Source: Dillenia suffruticosa (Eukaryota; Streptophyta; Magnoliopsida; Dilleniales; Dilleniaceae). From it: DNA of 64,000 nucleotides. Every line of letters starts with the position of its first letter. Positions within the stretch are counted from its first letter, which is position 1. The notes under the pieces are model-generated. The model ran no database searches, was not told the DNA's origin, and saw only the letters and a program-made list of their open reading frames with translations. The stretch covers positions 5,273,001 to 5,337,000 of the forward strand of contig JAVTVX010000024.1 in the NCBI GenBank assembly GCA_033439265.1, written 5' to 3'. The translations under genes and the position numbers were made by a program. Of this stretch, positions 35,722-48,132 are shown piece by piece.

Positions 35722-37948
35722 ATGGAACTTTCTATAGTGGTTTGTGGGTTGGCTTTTGTTCTTTGCTTCACCTTAGTACTGACCAGATGGAATGATTTAA
35801 GATATAGGAGGAAAGGCCTGCCTCCAGGGACAATGGGTTGGCCAATTTTTGGTGAGACCACAGAGTTTCTTAAACTGGGACCAGATTTCATGAAAAGACA
35901 AGGAGCAAAGTGAGTGATTTTCATTACACTACACTTTCTGCTAACATCAATGTACTAATCCTCGTCATGTTTCTGCTGTTTCATATTCATCGTACTTCTG
36001 CTTTAAATCATGACAGGCATGGAAATCTCTTCAAAACACACATATTCGGATGTCCCGCAGTTATATGCATGGATGCAGATTTGAACAGATATATTCTCCT
36101 AAATGAAGCAAAAGGACTTGTTGCTGGCTATCCACAATCCTCGCTTGACATACTGGGTAAATGCAATGTTGCCGCAGTCCACGGAGCAGCCCACAAGCAT
36201 ATTAGAGGATCATTGTTATCCATAGTAAATCCTAGCATGATTAAAGACAGACTTTTCACTAAGATTGACAAAGCTGTGAGACCCTTCCTAGCCAATTGGG
36301 ATGGCAAAATAGTTGATATCCAAGAAAAAATGATTGAGGCATGTTCAATTACACAATCAGTCATACATTATGTTAAACTACATGAACTGAAATTTAACTC
36401 TTTTCATTTCCTTAAATTTCAGATGGCAGTCCTTCTATCCTTCAAGCAACTTCTGGATAACGAAGCACATTCAGTTTGCCAGGCTCTCAGACATGAGTTT
36501 AATAACCTGGTGCTAGGAACTTTTTCGTTGCCTATTAATTTTCCAGGCACAAATTATTATAAAGGATTCCAGGTATATTTTTGGAGATTTCACGGGATCT
36601 TGTTCAGGAGTTCCTTTTATTTATTTATTATTTTTTTTTCCTTTTGATATGTTATCTGCTTATGTCAGGCAAGGAAAAATATTATCAAAATCTTGAGAAA
36701 AATCATAGATAGAAGAAGAGCTTCTTCAGAGACTTGTGACGACATGCTAGACTGCCTGCTGAATGAGAAAGATCCCAAATATAGCCTTAATGATGAGGAA
36801 ATAATTGATCAAGTGATTACATTTTTCAATTCGGGCTATGAAACTTTTTCTACTACTTCAATGATGGCCCTTAAGCATCTTCATGATCACCCCAAAGTTC
36901 TTCAGGAACTTCGAGTAAGTCACAGCACTTAGATTTAAACTATAAACATTTTCTGTCAACAATCAATTGTGTCATGATCAATTCCTCAAATTCGGGTTAA
37001 CTGTTCAGGAAGAGCATTTAGCTATTCAAGAAAGGAAAAGGCAGGGTGAACTGCTAGACTCTAATGACTACAAGTCCATGACTTTCACTCGTGGGGTATG
37101 GACGATCTCGGAATGCTTTTCAGTTGTTTTCTTATAGGTAGTGAGTCTAGTCAGACAGTTTTTCTTTTGCTGAATTGCAGGTTATCTTGGAAACATTGAG
37201 ATTGACTACGATTGTAAATGGGGTAATGAGGAAGACAACAGATGATATAGAGATCAATGGTTTGTCGATAGAGGCCTCTATCAAACATGTTAAAGCAACT
37301 TTCTGGAACAGAATTTGTTTATGTTTTTGTTACTTTCTGCAGGATATATTATACCAAAAGGATGGAGAATATATGTCTATTTCAGAGAGAGCAACTACAA
37401 TCCTTTTCTCTATCCAGAACCTTTTGACTTTAATCCATGGAGATGGCTGGTCAGTTGGGCAATCATGAAATCCAATTTTATTTGGCGAATGTCTGCGATG
37501 TTAATTTCACTAGGGATGAAACTAAAAGTTTACCAAATGTTAACTGGAACGCAGGATAAGAAGCTAGAGTCACACAACCATTTCCTCTTATTTGGAGGAG
37601 GAAGCAGACTGTGTGTTGGAAAGGAATTGGGAATTGCTGAAATATCTGTTTTCCTTCATTACTTTGTTACAAAATACAGGTATACTACCTGCTTATCCAT
37701 CAGCTCGGCAAGCTTATTCCCCAAGATCATCTCCCTAAATTGATATAGCCTTTCCTCATGTATCTCTCGTTATGCATATTATTGTCCTTAACATGCGATT
37801 TCTTTCTTTCTTTCTTTTTCACAGATGGGAAGAAGTCGGGGAAAACAAAATTCTTAAGTTCCCTAGAGTGAAAACACCAAATGGACTGCATGTGGCTATA
37901 TTCACTAATGTTGTCAAGTCTAAACATCAGAATATAAGTGCAGCATAA
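35722..37948 (+). CDS. Cytochrome P450, CYP85A-like, tandem copy B
   Basis: Same nine-exon plan as copy A: 35722-35909, 36017-36338, 36423-36572, 36669-36914, 37009-37095, 37181-37259, 37343-37449, 37555-37679, 37825-37948. ExxR is ETLRL, the haem loop FGGGSRLCVG is intact, and it keeps the family-like PQSSLDILG where copy A has PRCWLDILG. I count about 20 amino-acid differences from copy A. Two features are odd. Intron 2 starts GC (36339-36340, GAG|GCATGT) where copy A has GT. The codon that is TAG in copy A is AAG here, so the protein runs 12 residues further to end KSKHQNISAA. It is functional if the GC donor is used. Otherwise intron retention adds CSITQS... and shifts the product. Confidence 0.85.
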
Positions 37949-39107
37949 CCAAAATTTGCCAGTGCATTTGAAAATCATTTATCAATCTTCATTGTCACAT
38001 CAATGCACATCAAAAATTCATCGCAACATGAATGAATTTGTTCAATAAATTGATCATTTATTTGAAAAGCATGGCTAAATAGACAATCCTCATACATTTC
38101 TTAAAATAAAACACCATCCATTAATTTAATGTTCACGCATGATGTATAAATACAAGAATTATCCACCTCAATAGTTAATTTCTAAAGTAAAAAAAGTTAT
38201 TGTTTTTAATAAATTATTGATATTCGATAATCATGATAAATTCGAATAAATTCGATTCAAAATCAGATTTGATCCTTAATGAGTAAATTTTTTTTTATAT
38301 TTATTTTTATCGTATACAAAATCATTGTTTAAAAAATATCAATATTCAACTACTGAATCAACTGATAAGTTGTTTCATAAAATTACATTGTTATGACTTG
38401 AGCACGAGGTGGAGCCCTCATCCACTTTAATTGACCGTTAGTTTGTTAGTTTGCTTCGTATCCAAGACGACAAATTTTAAATTCTTGAAGTTTCTATTGC
38501 ACCTCATCATCCATAACTCCAAAAAGACAAAAAACAGTTTTATAGTACATTTCTTTGGGCAAAATCAGGCAAAGTATTGAATTGGCCGAGTTATTAAGTG
38601 ATAGAATTGTGATTGTATTTGTAACTTTGAGATTTTGATTAGAGACATAATTTGGGCATTCTGAATTATATTTGTTTACATTTCTGCGATGTATGAATCT
38701 AATTAATTAGTTGGGTTGTATTTTTTTCTTCATCTCCAAAAGCAATGTCATTCCTCCATCTCTGAGAAATAATGAAATGTGCATTCCCTCTGGGGTAACA
38801 GGAAAAATGGAATTCCCAAAACCATACACAAAAATAGATATACACTAGAAGGCCCTGCCACTACTAACAACAGGGAAGCTAAGAAAATGTTCTCACAAAT
38901 TAAGTAGGTGGGAGGGCAAGCTAGTACAAATTTTCAGGGTCATCAGTACGAACAAAAGTGAGGGACAAGAAATATGAACACTTTACCAAATTCAGCAACA
39001 TACCCAAAAGATGTCTACCTGTATCTCTTGAAACTGCTCTACACTGGCTTCTTTTCCAGCCTCATGAGAAGGAACAAATACCGGCATATCTCTTCAATTT
39101 ATCCCTT
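37949..39107. other. Convergent spacer, P450 B / FYR-WD40
   Basis: The two genes end towards each other here. It holds both 3'UTRs and AT-rich DNA matching the left unit. No other gene is seen. Confidence 0.65.
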
Positions 39108-42100
39108 CTAATTTGCTAAAGCTTTTTGACTGCGCAAATAGATCAGCAATTGCTCATCACCACCAACAGCCAGAACACCTGAAATTGAATTTTCTGAAGC
39201 TATACATGGAATGCCACCTGAAATAAATCAACATCCAAAAACAAAGACAATATTGAGAAACCCTTCAGAGTGATACAGATGTCACCAATTTCATGCTATT
39301 TATGAACATGGACTCAGCCTACGAACTCAAAGTTGATGCTATATCAAGAGCATTCCAAGCCGTAATAAGCCAGAGCACGCCTTTGATTAAAAGGTAGGTA
39401 ATCATTCTAAGAGATCTCAAATATATCATGATAAAGAGAATCATGGTCCTGAATAAGGTCAGGGAACACAATATTTAGGAGGCAAGCCAACTAAAGCAGA
39501 GTGAAGCATACCTTTGAAATGATGTACGGTCCCCAGCTTCCTTCCTGAGGACAGGTCCCAGATGTAAACACGTCCATCAGCAGTGCCAATAATCCCTTGA
39601 CCGGCTAGTGAGCCAATAGTAGCAGCCCTGCCAGAGAATTTAACAATTAAAATTTTGGTAGTAACAAACATATACGTTCGGCATCTGTTTATTAAAAAAA
39701 ATAAAACAACTAATCAGTTGGGCTTAGGAATTATTGATTCAAAAGATAAAGTTTTGATGAATTGTTTCCACTTTCTAAAGCTTCTGGTTCCTGAGGCATG
39801 ACACTTATCTTGTTGAAGGCTTTCTTATGAAACGTTTTCTTACAATCATTATATTTGCCTCATTTTTCAATCACACATTGTGATGGGTGAGTATTGAAGT
39901 TTAGTGGCTTAGCAGATGTTAATGATATTATGAAGTATGGAGCATCAACTGCATTTCCTTCATAAACATCGCAACCACCAACAGTTAATATGAATGTTAT
40001 TTCATAAATTATTTGCTGTGATACATCACATGCAGCCCAGTTAAACACATTTCAGATGCAAAACAGTCAGGATCGAGCTCAGTTCCATGGGACAATATAA
40101 AACCCTATGTATGTTCTGACGTTCAACATTCATAACATAATGCTTATGAAGGCATAATAAATGGCGTGGAACTCTTCCTTTTATGCTTTAAAATAATTTT
40201 TCCCCTAGAAAAAGAAATGAAGGCCATAAAAATATTTATATCAGTGAGGATGCTAAAATTATGCACCTTGGATCCAATGAACTTCCAAAGATCACCATGT
40301 CTTTTACCAGCAACGCTAACCTCCAACATCCAACAGGATATGCTTTCCCATCACTTGATTGACAATCATGTTGAGCATTGGAGTCATTAACTGAGACAAG
40401 AAGCCATACAGCGATATCCTTCCCCTCTAATGACATAAAACAATTGTTTTCCCCGGTCCCTGGGAGCCACATTTTTGCAGCAGTCAAGATTCTTTTGCTG
40501 CATTCCCCCACATCTGGATTCATAGTAGTAGGGTCTGCCATAGGCCACGCAAACAAACCTACAGGGAGAAATTGAAGAACTGGCATGCTTGGAGCAGAAA
40601 ACCTGGAGAGGAGACAGCGCTTCGGGATATCCCTGAAAGATACAAGGACCGCAGCATATTACACTAAACCTTCTAAAATGTGACTAATTTTACTGACTAG
40701 ATAAAAAATGAGCCGCACAGAATCCAAAAGGAAAAACAGAAGAAGTCAAAACTTATTCAGGGTACAGAAATATAAAATTTCTGCTCATAAGATCAGAAGG
40801 ATCATTGAAAAATATGGATAGAATCAGTCTGGCCAGAAATAACCAAAGTGATAGTCAAATTAAAATATAAGAGACTGCAATGAAATGAATTAGTTTTGCA
40901 AGAAGAAAACAGTGTTACCCAACGGTATAAACGAATATCGCTTGTAATGAGAAAAACAACATACCACAAAGTGAACTCGCCAAAGCCATCATGGCCAACA
41001 ACTAGATTAGCAGAGTTTGGAATTCTTTTCAGATCCACAATATGAGATGAACCATAATTTGGTATAAGACAATCTTCCAAAGGTGTGCTGCAGGGCAAGT
41101 AAAAGGAAAACAACAACAATAATGAAAAAACTGAAATTTGATCTAAATTATTATTTCTGGTGAAACAAGGAAAGAGGCGTAAATCCTCAATTTGATGATA
41201 CCATAACATTAGCTTGCCTATCATCAAATTGAGGATTTATCCTCAATTTAATGCAACAACAATGTTGTGTATTTCTTCCCAGAAAGACTACCTCCATGTA
41301 GTGTTCATAAACCACAGGTGCATTCTCCCACCCTCAACAGCAACTAGATGGTTGGGTTCACAAACTAATATGCATCGAACACTATCAATTGTTTTCAACT
41401 TGTTGATGACCGAAACATAACCTAATTTGACTTGCACAATTTTTAATTGGGCATCTGTGTAACGGTCTCGAGCACATGCTGAGCATGGACAATTGATCTT
41501 CTGCTCTCTGAGAAATTACATGTACAAATCAGTTTGTTTTGGTGGTACGTAAAAAAATTTCACAAATAAAATCCATAAATCAAATCAACCTGCAATAGGG
41601 GGCTTTAATGCTATCAAGTAACACAAGGTACTTCCCATTCGGAGTAAATTGCAAACCAGATCCATCGAATGGAACCTATAAGGTGGAAAGAAAGATGGAA
41701 AGCCAAATATCCCAACATAAGAAACATTTATACATACAAGAACACAAATATAGCTTACTTCTTGGCCAAAAGCATCTTTTGAAGTCGGCAACCTGATCAA
41801 TGTGTGACCAACAAAATTAGGGCAACCCATGCTTGGCCCGTTAATTGGTATTCTGTGGATGAAAAGAGTTCTGTCTTTATCCACAAAATGGCAGCATATA
41901 ACACAAACATGAGCTTCATCTTCATTGGTTTGCAACAGTATCAGCGAAACAGGCAGAGGATGAACATATTGGCCCACAATTTCAATAATCCCATGAAGGT
42001 CACCTTCAATCTCTATGCTCTTATCTACCAGTGTAACAGGTTGCTGTTCCACACCAACAGATTCCCCTTTGCACCAAGAACTTCTCTCCTCTTTTTGGAA

Positions 42101-45100
42101 ATGTGCTTGCCTATTTTCAAATTCTGCAATGTTGCAGTTCCCTGCCAAATCATTATTAGCTTTCTCAACATGTTTCCCAGGATATGAAATGGAGTAGGTC
42201 AACATGAAGTACATGTGGCCCACATCAAAGAATTTCTCAGGATCATATAGGATATTTTACCTGGACGGTAAGAGTGAGGGTGTCCAGTTGTTGTGGCAAC
42301 AGCACCACCACAAGGAACCTGTTCACTGGGAGTGTCGTTTATCCTATGAGCACAGCTAAGAAATGCTCCCACAGTTGGGCATGCCTTGGGGACAGGATTA
42401 TCTACAAAGTTCCTGCAAAGTATACTTTCTGAGAGAGGACAACTAGAAGATTCTAATGAGGGAGATCCATCTGAAAGTTGAATAGAACTTTTGGCATCCA
42501 TGCTTGTTTTATTGGCTTCCTTCAGTAAATTTTGTGCAGAACTTGATGTGCATATTACGCCTGCATCTTTTTCACCTGTCATTCAAGGTGCAAGTGCAGT
42601 AAAATTGGTTAGCACTTGGAAAAAAACTGAAACCAATCACATGGTCCAAAGTTTAACAAGCTATTGATGGTTCCTAAATTCTTCTACACAAACTAGGAGA
42701 TTAGAGACTTCCAAGTGATGCCTTTTTAAAAGAAATGAATGGTCTTGGACCTGATAAAAGCTATCTTTGATTCCATAGAGAGAATATGGTATATCTTGGA
42801 TGATATGACATATCACGTCATTAGAAGAGTGACAGCAACTATAAGATCAGAAATATGACTTTGCTGTTTTTTTTTTTCTTTTGATATTAAATTAAGAGCT
42901 TACCCATATGGTTGGCAGCACTGCTGGGGTGGATCTCAAGGCCCTTAGAATTTTGACATGCAGTTCTGAAATAATTCTTGGATCTCTTTGATAGTTGCGA
43001 AGAGGCATTCTTGTCAGGAGAAGCAGGGACTAAAGAAGACTTGGATTCATTAAGGTCACCCTGCTGAGTCCTTGCAGCTGAAGCTTTGTATGGTGCATCA
43101 CAATCAGAAGCTTCTTTGCAACCATCAGAATCAACATGGTAAATGAAAGAGTTACCCTGGGCATCAATGCTACCAAGAGTTTCAAAAGGACCAGGCTTAT
43201 GGCTTCCTGTGTCATTAGTTAAAGCAACATCATGACAGACTGAAATTTGGTGAATTTCTTGACTTTGACATTGACCACCCTCAATGCTGTCAGGAATAAA
43301 AGACTTCGCACACTCTGAACTTGGTTCAAGAGAGCTGAAACATGTGCTTGGAATACAAATTGTTTCCTTCTGCTCAACATGGAAGCCTTCAGCAAGAATT
43401 TCAACTACAAGTTCAGTGCAAGAATATTAAGGCCCAAATATAGAAATTCAATAAACACAGTGCAATTCTGCGTGGTAATTAAATGATAAAGATATTCTAA
43501 GAGATACTGCCAACAGAACCCAATTCTGCATGGTAATGAAATGATAAAGATATTCTAAGAGATACTGCCAACAGAACCCTCAAAAAACTTTAAAATAAGT
43601 ACCAGGAGTGGCAACATTTGCTGCACCAGCTTCATGATTATCCTTTTGAGAATTTGTGCCAGGCAACCCCCTGCTAAATTCATCCTGACATGGAGAAACA
43701 CCACCAGATGCCTTAATGGATGCCTTCTTCTCATTCTTCTTCTTCTTCTTCCTTGCGGCCCTCTTTAATAGAGGAAGAGCTTGTGGAAGCAAAACTGTCA
43801 TCATTGACTTGGCTATGTCATGACCAATTGAGTCAGCATCACTTTTCTCAGTGCTTGTATTTGAGTTTGGTAGGTCTCTCTCTCCTTCTTGATGAACTTC
43901 AGTCACTAAATCCTCAAATATGAGCATCTCCTTAGGGGTTAAATCATCCAAAACATTGAAAGGATTCTTCTTCTGGCTATCTGCACTTCCAAATTATATC
44001 AGCATTCAACCACACCGTCTAACAAAAGAACCTGGGGGATTGGGGCATATGCACTTGAAGTGCTGGTTCTAGGAGTAGATAAAAAGGCAAGGAGAGACAT
44101 TTAAGGCAACCATGAAAAATAAAGTAGCAGTTGAGTATTACCATGGAGAGGATCAACAGAATTGGGCACAAAAAGTTCCATGTCATTACAGAGAGCTGAC
44201 TTTTCTAAAGGTTGTATTTCATTGTTATCTTCGACTGCTGTCGAGGATTTGAACAATTGGACTGCATCGTTTGCAGACCTGTCAAGCTGTAAAAAATTAA
44301 GAATTTCTCTTGCCAAAAGCATGCAAAATATAACTACACTCCATTACCAAATTTTGATCCTCATAAATTAACATTAAACTCTCAACACACTCAGGAAAAA
44401 ATAGCTCCAAATGTATGTTTTCAACATGGGCTTCTATACCATACCCAGTATCAGACAAGGGAAAATCACATGGAAACTGCCCATCAACAATTGAAATGAG
44501 TAATTTGAAGTCCTAGGGGAAAATGTTACTGGTGACGGCAAGATACACTTACAGGTTTGCCTTCCTTGATTAGGTAGGAATCTTCTTGTAGAACGCAGGC
44601 TTTCTCTGTGATGTGACCAGACAGCTGGACCGCAGGTAAACTATCTTCTTGTCGAAAGGAACACTCGTTGGTCACATTTTCCAAGTTTTTTGGTGATTGC
44701 CTGTCATAATCTTTGATTGACATCTTGATATCATTTGAAATCATATGAGATTGGAATCTTTTAGAGCTAGTTCCACTCAGCAACTTATTGTTAAGGACAT
44801 TGCGTCTTTTACTTCTTTTCTTAGTAACATGATGCTTTTCCAAGACTTCAAGTAATTCAGAATTTGTGCTTGGACGTTCAAGCTGACTATTATGCACAAT
44901 GCCAGAAGAACCATCTCTTACGCTAGAAGATAATAGGTTCTGCTCTGCAGTCCCATTGATGTTTGCCACCAATTCTCTAAGCAACCTCTGGACCAAAGGA
45001 TTTTTGAATCCAAAAAGCTGTGTATGTATGACAATACATAGTCACGACAAAATGATTTCATCAATTAGAGGTACTAACAAAAGGAAGATCTAGGTAGACA

Positions 45101-46714
45101 TAATATAAAGTAGTACACAAGGACATGACAGCTTAAACCTTCTTCAGGGCACAACCTTTCACTGATTCAAAATAAAAAGTAAGACAATTGAGTTTTTATA
45201 TGCTGATATAATACTTCAATTAGTTGAAATTGAGACAATAAAAGGATTTGACATACAAAAATGAACATTCTAGTGAGGAAGTGACCTTTTAGCTTGATTT
45301 AGCAGTATATAAAAGTACTATTACACAATCTTCGCTTCCCCCTGTAAGCCTCATTAATATAGATTATTCAGTTGGAGTAGTCTATGACCTTAACTGATAT
45401 ACGAGTATGTTTCATACCTACGGAGAAATTAAAAAAAAAAGGATGGTAAAAGGAGCAATATCATGGTAAGTCCAAACTGATGCTCAAAATGTAACAAGAC
45501 CAACCTCCACTCCATCTATCTTGCCTGAAAGTCTCTTTCCATGTAACATCTTGGACCGAGGATAACCTTTCTTTTGGAAACCCTCCCATGCAATATCTGG
45601 AGTTTGACCTTTACATGATTGTCCATCTTTAGCAGTGATCTACACCCCAAAAAATAAAAATGTCAATTTCATAACATTCTTTTTTCATTATAGGACCAAA
45701 AATCTAAAACTAATACATGAGACTGCAATGACTTGGTTACCCACCACAAACAAAGGTCCCTTGAGGCCTTCATGAATCTCCATGTTGTAAGTGCTCCCAT
45801 TGTAAGTTCTCAAAGCACAGTAGCCAACTGGATAAGGATACCTATCTTTACCCTAAAAAGGCATTTGCTTTTATCAAGAAGTAATAAAAATCTTTAAAAA
45901 ATTAACAAAGTGTCAGCTGTATATCACTGGTTGGTCCCAAATTATAAAAATTGCAGCACATTAGACACAAAATTACAATGCATCCAGAATGCAGAACTCA
46001 AATGCACCATGTTGACCCTCAGTGAAGATAGCTCCCGTTCACCATCCAATCCAAAATCAGCATACTTAAAGCATCTCTTCCGAACAAATACTTACAACAA
46101 AACATCTCCGGTAAAATGGACCCAGATATACACTTGAACCCCATCCAATCCAAAATCTTAAAGTATTAGGAATAAGAACAACTTGAGCCGATTGTTAGAG
46201 TGCATATTTCAGATAAAATTCGCGGTGTTGAATTTTGGGCTCACACATGTAATTCAACTTAAGTAAACAGAATCCATTTTTATCCACAAGATACATTTAT
46301 TAGCAGAATCACAGGTTTTACCTAAATTATCAACTATTTCAGAAATCTATTACCCCATGTACTCCGCCCCTGCACTCATATCTTCTATTCTGAATTTGCT
46401 TTATGTTGTTACACTACCATGTCTTTCAATGACTCGGTAATTTTAGGTCGAGTTCTGCCTAAATTTTGATTATACGGCAAATTGAAAATTCATCATCCGG
46501 TGCTTTTGGTTTTGCCTAACAATCGAGGATGCAAGTAATGAAAAGTAAATACTAAACTTGCGAAATCACACACATGCATAATTGCAAGAACGAGAGAGAG
46601 AGAGAAGCAAACCCTAGAGGAGCTCCAGTACTTCTTGTCCCAAGTTCCTTTATAGAGGTTTCCTATGGAAATGATTTCCAGACCATCATTTTTCGACTCG
46701 TTCAATTTCTTCAT
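39108..46714 (-). CDS. FYRN/FYRC plus WD40-like protein, 15 exons
   Basis: Exons from the start: 46613-46714, 45745-45852, 45505-45639, 44553-45017, 44142-44286, 43603-43980, 42904-43404, 42261-42575, 41759-42141, 41590-41675, 41292-41507, 40965-41087, 40267-40632, 39512-39627, 39108-39217. The frame closes exactly, giving 1182 residues. Residues about 36-125 form an FY-rich module (YPYPVGYCALRTYNGSTY, then DGQSCKGQTPDIAWEGFQKK) as in trithorax/MLL-type chromatin proteins. The middle is long and polar with a nuclear-signal-like KKKKKNEKK near residue 400. The last third has beta-propeller strands such as VVGHDGFGEFTLW and GRVYIWDLSSGRKLG. A nuclear, chromatin-linked role is inferred. I know of no assigned function for this plant architecture. 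The 3' end is duplicated at 32.2-33.5 kb. Confidence 0.88.
41180..41239. repeat. Perfect 21-bp inverted repeat in intron 11 of the FYR-WD40 gene
   Basis: Arms at 41180-41200 and 41219-41239 are exact reverse complements (arm core AAATCCTCAATTTGATGAT) with an 18-base loop. Part of the arm (TCCTCAATTTA) recurs directly after. It could fold as a strong hairpin in the transcript or mark a small foldback insertion. Confidence 0.9.
43463..43578. repeat. 58-bp tandem repeat, two units, in intron 6
   Basis: Units 43463-43520 and 43521-43578 start CAATTCTGC and end CCAACAGAACC, differing at two positions. They lie just upstream of exon 6 of the FYR-WD40 gene (read on minus). Confidence 0.9.
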
Positions 46715-46964
46715 CGACGAACAGTGCGATTCGACCAGAACTTCCGATTCGAAACCCTAAACCCAAGTTTCTAGAGAGAGAGAGAGAAAGAGAGAATGGG
46801 CGGGAAAGAGAACCGATTGGCCTGGAATGAATTCAGTCCGATTCTCTTCCCTCCGTAGAGGGGTTTTTATCCGCCGTGCGCGTGCCAAAGCTACGTTCAA
46901 AATCGTTCGACCAGATTGGACATCAACAAAAATATAAAAAAAATGATGTGGAAAAAAATTTCAA
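46715..46964 (-). promoter_or_regulatory. FYR-WD40 leader/promoter, including tRNA terminator
   Basis: The 250 bp between the tRNA and the WD40 start codon. GA-rich stretches sit at 46773-46795. On the minus strand, a run of seven T (46951-46957) follows the tRNA by a few bases and fits a Pol III terminator. Confidence 0.6.
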
Positions 46965-47036
46965 CGCCGTTGCCGGGGATCGAACCCGGGTCACCCGCGT
47001 GACAGGCGGGAATACTCACCACTATACTACAACGAC
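46965..47036 (-). tRNA. tRNA-Asp (GTC)
   Basis: 72 nt on the minus strand. Acceptor arms GTCGTTG and CAACGGC pair, with discriminator G. A box TAGTATAGTGGT, anticodon loop CTGTCAC with GTC, and B box GGTTCGATCC are all canonical, with no intron. Upstream is an A/T-rich stretch with a TATAAA-like motif and CAA near the start, typical for plant tRNA genes. Downstream is a T7 terminator. It is transcribed toward the FYR-WD40 gene. Confidence 0.97.
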
Positions 47037-47274
47037 TCGTTGTGTTTCTATTTTTATATTTTTTTATAAATTTGATTTAATCAATTTTCCCCCCGATGGC
47101 CTGACTTGGTCCAATCAAATGCACGATGACGATAGCAGACAATAGAAATTTTATTTTCTTTTTCCTTTTGTTCGACACAATATAAAATTTGGCCTTCCCT
47201 TGTGTTGTATTGTATATATACACTCCACATATCCTAATAGCAGACAAATAAAATACTTTTCTTTTTTTTTATTA

Positions 47275-47335
47275 TACAACGATTTAAACTTAAAATCATC
47301 GTATTGAAAAAAAAAATTATACCACTAAACTGATA
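47275..47335 (-). mobile_element. Short tRNA-like SINE copy (degraded)
   Basis: On the minus strand it reads AGTTTAGTGGTATAA, then GATTTTAAGTTTAAATCG, then an A-rich tail, the same order as the copies at 34.35 and 47.82 kb. Confidence 0.45.
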
Positions 47336-47821
47336 TAAAATACTTTTCCGTGGCACAACAATTTAATTTTTCCCTTTTTTGAGCCATAAAACTACAACTA
47401 ACACAAAAAATTAACTCAATTCAATTAAATTTTTTTCGATACATTTTTCTAGTGTCTGTTTTTTCTTAACTCCAGTTTGGCCCATACTAGACAATTTGAT
47501 TTTGCTCAAGAATTTACATAAATCAATTTAGTTAAAATTTTTAAATTAATTATCTAAAATATTAAATAAAACTATAATAACTATTCAGTATTGAAAAACA
47601 ATCATAAGCGTTCGATAATATCTATAAATTGTTCAATATCACAAGAGAGGGCTTTCAAAATTACAAAAAAAAAATAATTAATATGTTCAGTTTTGTACTT
47701 TTTTTTCGTATGTGTTATAAATCATAAATCTAAAATAAACTTAATTAATTTTAATATATATTACACATGAAGTTATAATATTAAACTTGATCATGAACCT
47801 CAAACATCATTTTAACTCGTC

Positions 47822-47908
47822 CCAAGGGAATAATCTAGTGGTCATAATCCCCCTTCCCGACCTGAAGATTCTAGGTTTGAATTTCTATACAACTAAAAAA
47901 AAAAAACA
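47822..47908 (+). mobile_element. Short tRNA-like SINE copy
   Basis: Has AATCTAGTGGTCATAAT (A-box-like), CTAGGTTTGAATTTC (B-box-like), CTATACAAC and a poly-A tail of about 11. This is the best preserved of the family in the window. Confidence 0.65.
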
Positions 47909-48115
47909 TCCTTTTAACTCAGGTTCAATTCATATTTTATGTAAGCTAAAAATTCTAACTCACATATTATTCATTAGTTTGAACTATCAAGTCAATTATC
48001 GAATCAAATAATAAACCATTAATGAATTAACTCTAATAATTTTTCAATACCCTTTTCTCTTTTTTGTCGTAAAGAAAAGTACATTTAACATTAAAAAAAA
48101 TTACTATTTGATATA

Positions 48116-48132
48116 CATACATACATACATAA

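Larger units (their letters stand above)
34844..40439. repeat. Tandem duplication, right unit
   Basis: Second copy of the 27449-33530 unit. It begins at CTTGGTCGTACGAGTTTG (homologous to DNA just upstream of the cytochrome b5 gene), includes P450 copy B, and runs into the complete WD40 gene. The b5 coding region is not duplicated. Confidence 0.93.

Noticed and set aside
46876..47145. Plus-strand frame of 89 codons
   Set aside because: It is the antisense of the tRNA-Asp gene (GDRTRVTRVTGG is the tRNA read backwards).
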